Assembly: GCF_000737715.1 (NCBI RefSeq)
Contig: NZ_JPRN01000006.1
Coordinates: 62,001 to 126,000, forward strand
DNA from: Chryseobacterium sp. JM1
GTDB taxonomy: Bacteria; Bacteroidota; Bacteroidia; Flavobacteriales; Weeksellaceae
DNA length: 64,000 bases
Direction: 5' to 3'
The notes beneath the pieces are model-generated. The model did not search any database and had not been told where the DNA came from. It worked only from the letters and a program-made list of their open reading frames with translations. Position 1 is the first letter of the stretch. Each line of letters begins with the position of its first letter. A program made the position numbers and the translations under genes. Of this stretch, positions 27,480 to 36,476 are shown piece after piece.

Positions 27480-27509
27480 TTGGTAATTAAAAATATTAGT
27501 CTACTTTTG
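27480..27509 (+). promoter_or_regulatory. Promoter (TTG-N19-TACTTTTG) of the riboswitch transcript
   Basis: TTG at 27480-27482 and TACTTTTG at 27502-27509 are 19 bases apart. Transcription would begin close to the riboswitch 5' side at about 27515. Confidence 0.75.
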
Positions 27510-27514
27510 CAGTA

Positions 27515-27623
27515 GATTTATCAAGAAAGGTGGAGGGATTTGGCCCTATGAAACCTTAGCAACCTGCACGTCTCTAAAAAGTGTAAAGGTGCTAATTCCA
27601 GCCCGTTGCGGGGAAGATGAGCA
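27515..27623 (+). ncRNA. SAM-I (S-box) riboswitch aptamer
   Basis: The conserved S-box core is present in order: GGTGGAGGGA, TGGCCC, ATGAAACC, GCAACC, then GGTGCTAATTCC and the closing GAAGATGAG. A short P1 helix can form between TTATC (27518-27522) and GATGA (27616-27620). S-box RNAs bind S-adenosylmethionine and usually repress methionine/SAM biosynthesis or transport genes when SAM is high. Here the downstream genes are a TonB-dependent receptor and an APC permease. I see no strong terminator hairpin in the 100 bases before the first ATG, so the expression platform may act on translation or on a weak structure. Confidence 0.9.
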
Positions 27624-27723
27624 AAGTCACTATTCTGACAACAATTCCATTTCTTGAAGTCTTTTTATTAACTGCGGATTAGGTCTGCGGAAGCATTTTA
27701 TTATTAATTTACAAGAACGAAAG

Positions 27724-30144
27724 ATGAAAAAATTAAGTCTGTCTGTGATACTCCTGGGAGCTGTTTTAGTGAATGCACAGGAGCAGGAAAAAGGAACTCA
27801 GATCGAAGACGTGGTAATCGTAGGAAACCGGAATGCCAAAAGAACAAAACTGGAAACACCGGTGCCTGTAGACATTATCAATATAGAAAAATTGCAGAAA
27901 TCTGCCCCTCAGACTACGGTTCAGGATCTTCTGAACTATGTGATTCCGTCATTTAATACCGTGAGACAGTCTGCTTCAGATGGGACGGAACATATCGATC
28001 CGGTAACTTTAAGAGGAATGGGACCTGATCAGGTTTTGGTGCTGATCAACGGTAAAAGAAGACACAGTACTTCATTGGTTAATTATCAGAACACGGTAGG
28101 AAACGGTTCTGTAGGAACGGATTTGAGTACCATTCCGGTGATCGCTATCGACAGGATTGAAGTTTTAAGAGATGGAGCAGCCGCTCAGTACGGTTCAGAT
28201 GCAATCGCTGGAGTGGTGAATATTATTCTCAAGAAAGACATCGGAGCATCAGCTTCTGCGTCCTACGGAATCAGTGGGAGAAATGATGGGGAAACCTATC
28301 AGGCAGGAATCAATTACGGATCTTCTTTGGGTAAAAAAGACAGCTATGTGAATCTTTCACTACAGCTGAGCCACCGGGGAAAGACAACAAGAACTCAAAA
28401 TCATGATCTTGACATCTTCGGGGAAAATTTCGCCTATGAATTTGCAGATGACCCGGAAGGAGCAAGGGCACTTGATGATCAGAAATTAAGAGAAAGAGGG
28501 CTTACCCGTGATGATTTTAATTTTCAGATCGGCGATGCACAGATCCGACAGGCGCAGTTATTTTTTAACTCCGAATATCCGTTAAGTGAAAGTCTGAAAC
28601 TCTATTCTTTTGGAGGTTTCAGTATTAAAGAAGGAAAAGGTTTTGGTTTCAGAAGACTTCCAAGTGAAACATCCAATGTGGTGTCTTCTATTTATCCCAA
28701 CGGCTTCCAGGCTTCTCTGGGCTCGCAGGTTTATGATTTTTCATATGCTGTAGGTGCGAAATACAATGTGAATAACTGGTTTATTGATTTAAGCAACACA
28801 TTCGGAAGCAATACATTCAATTACAATGTTAATAATACCAACAACGCTTCATTAGGTGCAAAATCTCCCACCAGTTTTTATGCCGGAGCGCACAGTTTCC
28901 TTCAAAATACCGTTAATCTTGATGTTTCTAAAAATCTAAATCAGTTTAATGTTGCATTTGGTGGAGAATTCCGTTTTGAACAGTACGAAATCAAGGCGGG
29001 AGATGAAGCATCCTATACACGCTATGACATCAATGGAAATCCGGCCGTTCCGGGTTCTACAGTGGAAGGAAATGGAGGTTCACAGTCGTTTATCGGTTTT
29101 TCACCGGACAATGCTGTAAAAAAATCAAGACATTCAGCGGCGGTGTATGCCGATGTCTCTTATGATATCGCTAAAAAGTTGAATATAGATCTGGCCGGAA
29201 GATTTGAAAATTATTCAGATTTTGGAAATACGTTGAACGGAAAACTGGCGGTGAGGTATGAGTTTGTAAAAAACTATGCGGTACGGGCGGCTGTGGGAAC
29301 AGGTTTCAGAGCACCTTCTCTTCAGCAGCAGTATTTTAATAATTCCTACGCAGATATTTCTACTTCAGGATCGGGAATTGTGACCAAAGGAATTTTCAGG
29401 AATGACAGTGATGCGGCAAAAGCACTCGGATTTGATCAGTTAAAACAGGAAACTTCAGTAAACGCAAGCGCAGGATTTACACTGAAACCTGCCAACAGAT
29501 TATTTATAACCATTGATGGATATTGGATTAAAGTAAAAGACAGAATTGTGATCACGAGTAATATTGATGATCCGAGACTGGCTCAGTACAACGTAGAAAG
29601 CGGAAGATTCTTCGCCAATGCCATTGATACCGAGACAAAAGGTGTTGATGTCGTGGTCACTTACGACTGGAAACTCGGCGGCGGAAATTTGAATATCAAC
29701 TTAGCAGGAAATTATACAGAAACGAAGATTAAAGATTTCCATTTTCCTGAAAAGCTCGTGCCTACGCAGGATCAGTTTTTCGGGCCGGATCAGATCAACA
29801 TCATAGAAACCCTTTCACCTAAAACAAAAGCTTCACTGGGACTGAATTACGCCATCGGAAAATTCAATTTCATGGTAAGAAATACGTATTTTGGTCAGGT
29901 CATCAGAGACGGTTATCCGTTCGGAAAAGTACAGAACTTCTCTCCAAAGGTGGTAACGGATGTGAGTGTGGGATATGACATAACGAAAACCATCAATCTG
30001 ACCGTGGGAGCCAATAATGTATTTGATGTTTTCCCGGATCTTCAGATCTATGCGAATTCCTATTATGGTGTCTTTAAATATGCGCCGGTTCAGATGGGAA
30101 CGCTGGGAAATTACTTTTTCGGAAGGCTTAATTTTAATTTTTAA
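27724..30144 (+). CDS. TonB-dependent outer-membrane receptor
   Basis: The 806-residue protein has a signal peptide (MKKLSLSVILLGAVLVNA) and no carboxypeptidase-like N-terminal domain. The plug domain runs to about residue 185: VPVDIINIEKLQKSAPQTTV, VTLRGMGPDQVLVLINGKRR, IDRIEVLRDGAAAQYGSDAI and AGVVNIILKK. The rest is a 22-strand barrel ending in YFFGRLNFNF, with a terminal aromatic. It would import a scarce substrate across the outer membrane using TonB energy. The SAM-I riboswitch upstream and the APC permease 7 bases downstream suggest methionine or a related compound, rather than iron or B12. Confidence 0.9.
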   Translation: MKKLSLSVILLGAVLVNAQEQEKGTQIEDVVIVGNRNAKRTKLETPVPVDIINIEKLQKSAPQTTVQDLLNYVIPSFNTVRQSASDGTEHIDPVTLRGMGPDQVLVLINGKRRHSTSLVNYQNTVGNGSVGTDLSTIPVIAIDRIEVLRDGAAAQYGSDAIAGVVNIILKKDIGASASASYGISGRNDGETYQAGINYGSSLGKKDSYVNLSLQLSHRGKTTRTQNHDLDIFGENFAYEFADDPEGARALDDQKLRERGLTRDDFNFQIGDAQIRQAQLFFNSEYPLSESLKLYSFGGFSIKEGKGFGFRRLPSETSNVVSSIYPNGFQASLGSQVYDFSYAVGAKYNVNNWFIDLSNTFGSNTFNYNVNNTNNASLGAKSPTSFYAGAHSFLQNTVNLDVSKNLNQFNVAFGGEFRFEQYEIKAGDEASYTRYDINGNPAVPGSTVEGNGGSQSFIGFSPDNAVKKSRHSAAVYADVSYDIAKKLNIDLAGRFENYSDFGNTLNGKLAVRYEFVKNYAVRAAVGTGFRAPSLQQQYFNNSYADISTSGSGIVTKGIFRNDSDAAKALGFDQLKQETSVNASAGFTLKPANRLFITIDGYWIKVKDRIVITSNIDDPRLAQYNVESGRFFANAIDTETKGVDVVVTYDWKLGGGNLNINLAGNYTETKIKDFHFPEKLVPTQDQFFGPDQINIIETLSPKTKASLGLNYAIGKFNFMVRNTYFGQVIRDGYPFGKVQNFSPKVVTDVSVGYDITKTINLTVGANNVFDVFPDLQIYANSYYGVFKYAPVQMGTLGNYFFGRLNFNF

Positions 30145-30151
30145 CAGATCA

Positions 30152-31453
30152 ATGAGTACTGCTACACACCAGATCGGCTGGAAAACCGCTGCCGCTATTG
30201 TCGTTTCCAATATGATTGGGACGGGGATATTTACGACTTTAGGTTTTCAGCTGTCTGATATTACCAATACCTACAGCATTTTCCTGTTGTGGATCATTGG
30301 CGGGATTCTCGCTTTGTTCGGGGCATTTTGCTACGCGGAGCTTGGGTCCTATTTCAAAGGAAACGGGGGAGATTATATTTACCTCAAAGAAACCTATCAT
30401 CCGGTTTTCGGATATCTGGTCAGCTGGATCTCCCTGATTATCGGATTTTCTGCACCGGTTGCTCTGGCTGCCCTGGCAATGTCAAAATACCTATCAGCTT
30501 TTAATTACACCTTTGGAAACGGTTTTGCGATCGGATTCATATTTCTGGTGGCTGCGACATTATCATTCAGCCTCAAGACTTCCAGTAGGTTTCATAACTT
30601 TTTCACCTTTATCAAAATTGCTTTTATTATTGTTCTGGTCATCCTTGGCGTTGTACTTCCGGGATCTGCGGCAGGAAATAGTCTGGAATTTGGAAACAAC
30701 TGGCAGGATGAAATCATGCTTCCCGCTTTTGCCACTTCGCTGGTTTTTGTCACCTATTCCTATACCGGTTGGAATTCTGCATCCTACATCGCGGGAGAAA
30801 TAAAACAGGTGCAGAGGAACCTTCCCAGAGCTTTGATTGTGGGAACAGTTTTCGTTACGGTAAGTTATCTGCTGGTCAATTTTATCATGCTGAAACATGC
30901 GCCTGTAAGCCAGATGGCCGGAAAAGAAGATGTGATGGGCGAAGCAGCGGGTAATATGCTGGGAATCGGTTTCGGGAAAATCGTCAATATTTTTATTGCC
31001 CTGCAACTGATTGCGACGATCAGTGGTTATTTATGGGTAGGATCAAGACTGACGCAGGCTTTTGCAAAGGAAAATCATTTATGGAGATCACTGGCAGTCA
31101 ATAATAAAAAAGGAATTCCGGTAAGAGCCATTTTTGCCCATGCGGTGATTGCTTCGGTGATTATCCTGACGGGAAGTTTTAAAGAGATTTTTGTCTATAC
31201 CGCATTTATTCTGCAACTATTCGCCAGCCTATCTATTTCTACGGTTTTCTTTCTTAAAAAAGATCAGCGGAAAATTTTCAAATCCAATCTGTTTTACATA
31301 TTTCCTGCAGTTTTTCTGCTTTTCAGCATCTATATTCTCTATTTTACCCTCATCCATAATCCTAAAGAGAGTATCATAGGACTGGGAATTGTAGCGTTTG
31401 GACTTGTTTTATATGTTGTTGATAAAAAGTTTTTTAAAAAGCCATCTGAATAA
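30152..31453 (+). CDS. APC family amino acid permease
   Basis: The ATG at 30152 (MSTATHQIGWKTAAAIVVSN) starts 7 bases after the receptor stop; longer in-frame extensions run back into the receptor gene and are not credible. The 433-residue protein has about twelve membrane helices and the APC signature segments MIGTGIFTTLGF, LALFGAFCYAELGSYFKGNGGDY and TYSYTGWNSASYIAGEIK. It is a cytoplasmic-membrane amino acid or amine transporter of the LAT/APC type. With the SAM riboswitch and the receptor it forms a predicted two-membrane uptake unit, most simply for methionine. Specificity is not visible in the sequence. Confidence 0.9.
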   Translation: MSTATHQIGWKTAAAIVVSNMIGTGIFTTLGFQLSDITNTYSIFLLWIIGGILALFGAFCYAELGSYFKGNGGDYIYLKETYHPVFGYLVSWISLIIGFSAPVALAALAMSKYLSAFNYTFGNGFAIGFIFLVAATLSFSLKTSSRFHNFFTFIKIAFIIVLVILGVVLPGSAAGNSLEFGNNWQDEIMLPAFATSLVFVTYSYTGWNSASYIAGEIKQVQRNLPRALIVGTVFVTVSYLLVNFIMLKHAPVSQMAGKEDVMGEAAGNMLGIGFGKIVNIFIALQLIATISGYLWVGSRLTQAFAKENHLWRSLAVNNKKGIPVRAIFAHAVIASVIILTGSFKEIFVYTAFILQLFASLSISTVFFLKKDQRKIFKSNLFYIFPAVFLLFSIYILYFTLIHNPKESIIGLGIVAFGLVLYVVDKKFFKKPSE

Positions 31454-31590
31454 TGATTCAACTGAACATGTTAGTCGGTTTTAAGCTAAAACAGCTTTTA
31501 ATTATCTTAAAAATATCATAAACATAAATGGTTCAAAAAATTATGCTGATTTGATTGTATAAAGGAATTTTAATTTGAATTAATAATTCT

Positions 31591-31598
31591 TATCTTTG
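31591..31598 (+). promoter_or_regulatory. -7 promoter box (TATCTTTG) for prfA
   Basis: TATCTTTG fits TAnnTTTG, 20 bases before the prfA ATG. Confidence 0.6.
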
Positions 31599-31617
31599 CA
31601 CTCTCAAAAATTGCAGA

Positions 31618-32703
31618 ATGTCTAAATCATTAATTCCAAAACTAGAAGCTATTAAACAAAGATATAATGAGGTTGCAGACCTTATTATACAGCCTGATAT
31701 TATTTCAGATCAAAAAAAATATTCTTCTCTGAACAAAGAATACAGTGATTTGGGCAAGATTGTAAGAGTGTACGATCAGTATAAAGGTGCTTTAGATAAT
31801 ATTGCAGAATCTGATGAAATCATCGCTGATGGCTCAGACAGAGACCTGGTAGATCTTGCGAAAGAAGAAAAAATGGAAGCTCAGGCTAAACTTCCGGGAC
31901 TGGAAGAAGAGCTGAAAGTTTTACTGATTCCTAAAGATCCTGCAGACGACAAAAATATTATTGTGGAATTACGTGCCGGTACCGGTGGTGATGAAGCTGC
32001 TATTTTTGTGGAAGATGTTTACAGAATGTACAGCATGTACTTCAAAACAAAAGGTTGGAGACATGAAGTAACCGATTCCAATGAAGCGGCAAAAGGCTAC
32101 AAAGAACTCATCATGAAGGTGGAAGGAGAAGGCGTTTACGGAATTATGAAATTCGAGTCCGGAGTTCACCGTGTACAGCGTGTTCCTGAAACAGAATCTC
32201 AGGGTAGAGTTCACACCTCTGCGATTACAATTGCCGTATTACCGGAAGCTGAAGAAGTGGATTTCGAACTGAATCCTGCCGATATTGAAATGCAGACATC
32301 CCGTTCAGGTGGAGCCGGAGGTCAGAACGTAAACAAGGTTGAAACGAAAGTTCAGCTGACGCACAAACCTTCAGGGATGGTGGTTGTTTGTCAGCAGGCA
32401 CGTTCTCAGCTGGCTAACCGTGAATTGGCAATGGAAATGTTGAGAACCAAACTATACGATATCGAATTGCAGAAAGTTCAGGGTGATATTGCAGCACAGC
32501 GTAAATCAATGGTGTCTACCGGTGACCGTTCTGCAAAGATCAAAACCTACAACTATCCTCAGGGAAGGGTGACAGATCACAGGATCAACAAATCCATGTA
32601 CAATCTGGATGCCTATATGAACGGAGATATCTCTGAAATGATTGATGCCGTGATCATGGCGGAAAACGCAGAGAAAATGAAGGGAGAAGAAGAAAACTAT
32701 TAA
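31618..32703 (+). CDS. prfA: Peptide chain release factor 1
   Basis: The 361-residue protein has the class I release-factor layout. An N-terminal helical domain is followed by the [10 protein letters not shown] segment, the [15 protein letters not shown] stretch that contains the RF1 codon-recognition region (PxT-type motif in variant form PET), and [16 protein letters not shown] with the catalytic GGQ that triggers peptidyl-tRNA hydrolysis. RF1 reads UAA and UAG. Length is normal. A single-gene unit with its own promoter and a strong terminator. A second, diverged release-factor homologue (prfH) lies at 45455. Confidence 0.95.
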   Translation: MSKSLIPKLEAIKQRYNEVADLIIQPDIISDQKKYSSLNKEYSDLGKIVRVYDQYKGALDNIAESDEIIADGSDRDLVDLAKEEKMEAQAKLPGLEEELKVLLIPKDPADDKNIIVELRAGTGGDEAAIFVEDVYRMYSMYFKTKGWRHEVTDSNEAAKGYKELIMKVEGEGVYGIMKFESGVHRVQRVPETESQGRVHTSAITIAVLPEAEEVDFELNPADIEMQTSRSGGAGGQNVNKVETKVQLTHKPSGMVVVCQQARSQLANRELAMEMLRTKLYDIELQKVQGDIAAQRKSMVSTGDRSAKIKTYNYPQGRVTDHRINKSMYNLDAYMNGDISEMIDAVIMAENAEKMKGEEENY

Positions 32704-32722
32704 AAACAGATATATCAATCAG

Positions 32723-32741
32723 GCTCTTGAATTTCAAGAGC
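32723..32741 (+). terminator. Terminator after prfA
   Basis: GCTCTTGA and TCAAGAGC form an 8-base-pair stem with a 3-base loop followed by eight T. Confidence 0.85.
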
Positions 32742-32781
32742 TTTTTTTTGCTTTAAATTCAGCATATTAAAAAACTACATT

Positions 32782-33453
32782 ATGAAAGGAACGATGAGAG
32801 TTGTATTACTGATGCTGCTGTTCTGTATTCAGAATCTGTCTGCACAAACGGATGCTCTGAAACCGGAGCAGGTATTCGGGATGTATTTTAATACTTTTGT
32901 AAAACAGGATGAGCGTGCCCTCCAGCAGCTTAATGACTATCTTGTACCATTCCTCGGAGCGGAAAACACGTATACAATAGACATGAACAAATCTTTTAAT
33001 GATGAAGTTCAAAATCTTACCGGAAGCTTCCTTGCCCATCTTCCAAAAGAAACGGCGGCCGGATGCAGGGCAGAAGCGGGAGAATATTTCAGTGCCCTTT
33101 TAAACAATGTAAAGAACACCGGATACGTTATAAAAAACACAAAAGAAGTTAAAAATGAATATGCAGATAACAGTTGGGTGACAGAACTTAGCGTGGATCT
33201 CAGCTTTCCTGTTCCGACAAACGTTTCTGCATTAAAACTTGAAGAGGCCAAAAAAATGACGGCAGAAGATTTGAAGAGCTATTTAAAAAACAAAACGAAA
33301 GCTTTTGCAAAATCAGAGAAGAAAACGACGGTACAACAGGTTTTTAAACTTTATCAGGTTAAAAAGGAAGGAAACACCTATTACTGGAACGGCGGCCCGC
33401 AGGAATTAGTCTGGAAGCTGAATGAGTCCTATTTTAAATCCTTAAATCATTAA
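32782..33453 (+). CDS. Secreted protein of unknown function, tandem copy 1
   Basis: The 223-residue product has a signal peptide (VVLLMLLFCIQNLSA, cut before Gln). Mature segments KPEQVFGMYFNTFVKQDERAL, CRAEAGEYFSALLNN and GNTYYWNGGPQELVWKLN line up with the next gene, indicating a tandem duplication. No catalytic motif is recognised. One cysteine pair is not evident. No lipobox. Probably periplasmic or exported. An alternative ATG four codons in (32794) is possible. It lies between the prfA terminator and copy 2, 16 bases apart. Confidence 0.7.
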   Translation: MKGTMRVVLLMLLFCIQNLSAQTDALKPEQVFGMYFNTFVKQDERALQQLNDYLVPFLGAENTYTIDMNKSFNDEVQNLTGSFLAHLPKETAAGCRAEAGEYFSALLNNVKNTGYVIKNTKEVKNEYADNSWVTELSVDLSFPVPTNVSALKLEEAKKMTAEDLKSYLKNKTKAFAKSEKKTTVQQVFKLYQVKKEGNTYYWNGGPQELVWKLNESYFKSLNH

Positions 33454-33469
33454 AAAACAAAATATCAAT

Positions 33470-34144
33470 ATGAAAAATTTTAAAATCATCATACTACTGA
33501 TGCTGGCTGTTCTAAGTCAGAATCTGATGGCTCAGACCGAGGTGAAAAAACCTTCTGAAGTCTTTGAAATGTACTTTGGTGCTTTCGTGAACAATGATAC
33601 TGCTGTCCTGAACAAGTTGAATGATTATTTAAGGCCAACCGTAGAAGGTGAAACGGCTTATCAGGTTGATTTTAATACCGTTTCGCTGGAAATGATGAAA
33701 GAAAGCACCGATCATTTTTTATCTGTTTTTCCCAAAGAAACTGCCGATGCGTGCAGAAAAGAAGCAGAAGCATACTTTAGTGCAATGATGGAGAATTTCA
33801 AGAGAGGAAAGCTCACCGTTAAAGATGTAAAAATAGTACAGAATGAACATGTAGAAGATCAGAAAATTGCTGAGGTAAATTTTTCCGTAAGTTTCAGGGT
33901 TCCTGCGAAATTTTCCGATATTCCACCTGGTGATATTAAAAACGTAAAGCCCGAAGAATTGAAAAAATACCTGGTTCAAAGTGTAAGAGATTTCAAAGCT
34001 GCTGATAAAACGGTAGTTACCGACCAGAAGTTTAGTCTGTATCAGTTGAATGAAGGTGGAAAAACGTACTATTGGAATGGCGGCCCTGATGAAATAGTTT
34101 CAGGATTAACCGATTTTTACTTTGAAAGTTTCGGGTCTAAATAA
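33470..34144 (+). CDS. Secreted protein of unknown function, tandem copy 2
   Basis: The 224-residue product has a signal peptide (MKNFKIIILLMLAVLSQNLMA, cut before Gln). It resembles copy 1 along its length: KPSEVFEMYFGAFVNNDTAVL, FPKETADACRKEAEAYFSAMM and GKTYYWNGGPDEIVSGLTDFYF. Shared YYWNGGP near the C-terminus is the most conserved block. Function unknown. Same likely transcript as copy 1 and terminated by 34171-34194. The duplication is old enough for considerable divergence outside these blocks. Confidence 0.7.
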   Translation: MKNFKIIILLMLAVLSQNLMAQTEVKKPSEVFEMYFGAFVNNDTAVLNKLNDYLRPTVEGETAYQVDFNTVSLEMMKESTDHFLSVFPKETADACRKEAEAYFSAMMENFKRGKLTVKDVKIVQNEHVEDQKIAEVNFSVSFRVPAKFSDIPPGDIKNVKPEELKKYLVQSVRDFKAADKTVVTDQKFSLYQLNEGGKTYYWNGGPDEIVSGLTDFYFESFGSK

Positions 34145-34170
34145 CGAACTGTAGAAAATATTTCTATACT

Positions 34171-34194
34171 AAAAGCTCTGATTTCAGGGCTTTT
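34171..34194 (+). terminator. Terminator after the tandem secreted proteins
   Basis: AAAAGCTCTG pairs with CAGGGCTTTT (one wobble) around a 4-base loop and is followed by further T. Confidence 0.75.
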
Positions 34195-34214
34195 TTTATT
34201 TCATATACTTTATG

Positions 34215-34222
34215 TATTTTTG
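34215..34222 (+). promoter_or_regulatory. -7 promoter box (TATTTTTG) for the prolyl oligopeptidase gene
   Basis: TATTTTTG fits TAnnTTTG and covers a possible TTG start at 34220, which argues for the ATG at 34238. Confidence 0.6.
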
Positions 34223-34237
34223 ATAAAACCCTTGATT

Positions 34238-36340
34238 ATGTATTTTAAACCTCTTTTATTAACCGCTGGAGTCTTGTTTTCAGCAACTTTTTATGCTCAA
34301 AAAATGAATTATCCTAATGCCATAAAAGGAAGTCAGACAGACACCTATTTCGGTACCGCTGTGGCTGACCCTTTCAGAGATCTTGAAAATGATTCTGATG
34401 CTACAAAAAAATGGGTAGATGATGAAGTAGCCTACAGCCAGAACTATCTATCTAAGATCCCATTCAGAAATAAGATCAAGGATCAGCTGAGAGATATCTG
34501 GAACTATGAAAAAATTTCAGCACCTTTCAAAGAGGGAGATTACACCTACTATTATAAAAATGACGGCCTTCAGGCGCAGTCTGTCCTATACAGAACAAAC
34601 AATAAGACCAAAGCAACGGAAATCTTTTTGGATCCGAATAAATTTTCAGAAAAAGGAACCACTTCACTTTCCAATCTTTCATTCAACAAAAAAGGAAATC
34701 TTGCTGCCTATTCCATTTCTGAAGGCGGAAGCGACTGGAATAAGATCATCATTATCGATGCGATCACTAAAAAACAGATCGATGAAACACTTGTTGATGT
34801 AAAATTCAGTGGAATTTCATGGCAGGGTGATGAAGGATTCTACTATTCAAGCTACGATAAGCCAAAAGAAGGAACCGTACTTTCCGGAATGACGGATAAG
34901 CACAAAGTGTTCTTCCATAAATTAGGAACCAAACAGCCTGCAGATCAATTGATTTTCGGAGGTGATAAAACGCCTAGAAGATATCTTGGAGCCGGTGTTT
35001 CTGAAGACCAGAGATACCTGATTATTTCTGCTGCCAATGCTACCAATGGAAACGAATTGTACATCAAAGACCTGAAGAAAGGCGGTGATTTTGTACAGAT
35101 CAACAAAGGCTTTGATATCAACGTCAATATTGTGGATACGGATGGTGACGATCTTTTTATTTTTACTGATAAAGATGCTCCTAATATGCGTCTGGTAAAA
35201 ACAAGCATTACCAATCCTTCCCCTGAAACCTGGAAAGATGTTATTCCACAGACAGAAAATGTTTTGGGAATTTCTTACGGAGGAGGATATTTCTTTGCCA
35301 CTTACATGGTGGATGCTATCGACCAAGTAAAACAGTTTGATAAGGCCGGAAAACTGGTAAGAGAAATTACACTTCCGGGAAAAGGAAATATAGGCGGTTT
35401 TGGTGGTAAAGAAGAGGAAAAAGAGCTTTATTACTCTTTCAGCAACTATATCACGCCGGGAACTACATATAAATTTAATGCAGATTCAGGAAAATCGGAA
35501 GTGTATCAGAAGCCGAAAGTGAAATTCAATCCGGATGATTACGTTTCTGAGCAGGTATTCTATACTTCAAAAGACGGCACGAAAGTTCCGATGATGATCA
35601 ACTATAAAAAAGGAACCAAGCTTAATGGTAAAAATCCTACGATCCTTTACTCTTACGGTGGATTCAACATCAGTCTGCAACCTTCATTCTCTGTAGTGAA
35701 TGCCATCTGGATGGAAAACGGAGGAATCTATGCCGTACCGAATATCAGAGGTGGCGGTGAATATGGTAAAAAATGGCATGATGCAGGTACGAAGACTCAA
35801 AAGAAAAATGTTTTTGAAGATTTCATTGCTGCAGGAGAATATTTACAGAAGAAAGGCTATACTTCAAAAGAATATATGGCGCTGTCCGGAAGATCAAACG
35901 GAGGGCTTCTTGTAGGAGCTACCATGACGATGCGTCCTGATCTTGCTAAAGTAGCTTTCCCGGGTGTAGGCGTTTTGGATATGCTGAGATACAACAAGTT
36001 CACGGCTGGAGCGGGCTGGTCTTATGACTACGGAACGGCGGAAGACAGCAAAGAAATGTTTGAATATCTTAAATCCTATTCTCCGGTTCACAACGTGAAA
36101 AAAGGAACATGTTATCCTTCCACAATGATCATTACCAGTGATCATGATGACAGGGTAGTTCCTGCGCATTCATTCAAATTCGGAGCAGAACTTCAGGAAA
36201 AACAAGGATGCAAAAATCCTATTTTACTAAGAATTGAGAAAAATGCAGGTCATGGTGCGGGAAGAGCCACTGAACAGGTGATCAGTGAAAATGCGGACCT
36301 TATTTCATTTGCTTTATATGAAATGGGAATTAGTAAATAG
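34238..36340 (+). CDS. Prolyl oligopeptidase family serine peptidase (S9A), exported
   Basis: The ATG at 34238 gives a 700-residue protein beginning with a signal peptide (MYFKPLLLTAGVLFSATFYA, cut before Gln). Residues about 25-100 and the C-terminal about 270 form the alpha/beta-hydrolase domain; the middle is a seven-bladed propeller. The serine nucleophile lies in SGRSNGG (Ser553), the Asp in SDHDDRVVP and the His in NAGHGAGR, a complete triad. The enzyme cuts short peptides after proline. The NIRGGGEYGKKWH segment is typical of the family. A single-gene unit between a promoter and a strong terminator. Confidence 0.95.
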   Translation: MYFKPLLLTAGVLFSATFYAQKMNYPNAIKGSQTDTYFGTAVADPFRDLENDSDATKKWVDDEVAYSQNYLSKIPFRNKIKDQLRDIWNYEKISAPFKEGDYTYYYKNDGLQAQSVLYRTNNKTKATEIFLDPNKFSEKGTTSLSNLSFNKKGNLAAYSISEGGSDWNKIIIIDAITKKQIDETLVDVKFSGISWQGDEGFYYSSYDKPKEGTVLSGMTDKHKVFFHKLGTKQPADQLIFGGDKTPRRYLGAGVSEDQRYLIISAANATNGNELYIKDLKKGGDFVQINKGFDINVNIVDTDGDDLFIFTDKDAPNMRLVKTSITNPSPETWKDVIPQTENVLGISYGGGYFFATYMVDAIDQVKQFDKAGKLVREITLPGKGNIGGFGGKEEEKELYYSFSNYITPGTTYKFNADSGKSEVYQKPKVKFNPDDYVSEQVFYTSKDGTKVPMMINYKKGTKLNGKNPTILYSYGGFNISLQPSFSVVNAIWMENGGIYAVPNIRGGGEYGKKWHDAGTKTQKKNVFEDFIAAGEYLQKKGYTSKEYMALSGRSNGGLLVGATMTMRPDLAKVAFPGVGVLDMLRYNKFTAGAGWSYDYGTAEDSKEMFEYLKSYSPVHNVKKGTCYPSTMIITSDHDDRVVPAHSFKFGAELQEKQGCKNPILLRIEKNAGHGAGRATEQVISENADLISFALYEMGISK

Positions 36341-36363
36341 TTATCAATAACAAAAAAGAAACC

Positions 36364-36396
36364 AAAATGGCTAATTTTATTAAAATTAGCCATTTT
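36364..36396 (+). terminator. Strong terminator after the prolyl oligopeptidase gene
   Basis: AAAATGGCTAATTTT pairs perfectly with AAAATTAGCCATTTT around a 3-base loop and is followed by more T. Confidence 0.9.
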
Positions 36397-36423
36397 TTTT
36401 GATGGTACTATGCATTAAATTGT

Positions 36424-36431
36424 TACTTTTG
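36424..36431 (+). promoter_or_regulatory. -7 promoter box (TACTTTTG) for the reprolysin-like protease
   Basis: TACTTTTG fits TAnnTTTG, 45 bases before the ATG. A TTG at 36399-36401 is 22 bases upstream, a little wider than usual. Confidence 0.55.
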
Positions 36432-36476
36432 TTCTGGATATTTAAAATTTATTAATTCTATTCATGTAGTTCAGTT

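Noticed and set aside
30017..30151. Long upstream extension of the APC permease overlapping the TonB receptor
   Set aside because: It is an alternative frame of the receptor's coding region; the ATG at 30152 gives a normal permease N-terminus.
34220..34237. TTG start for the prolyl oligopeptidase gene
   Set aside because: The TTG is part of the -7 promoter box; the ATG at 34238 opens a proper signal peptide.
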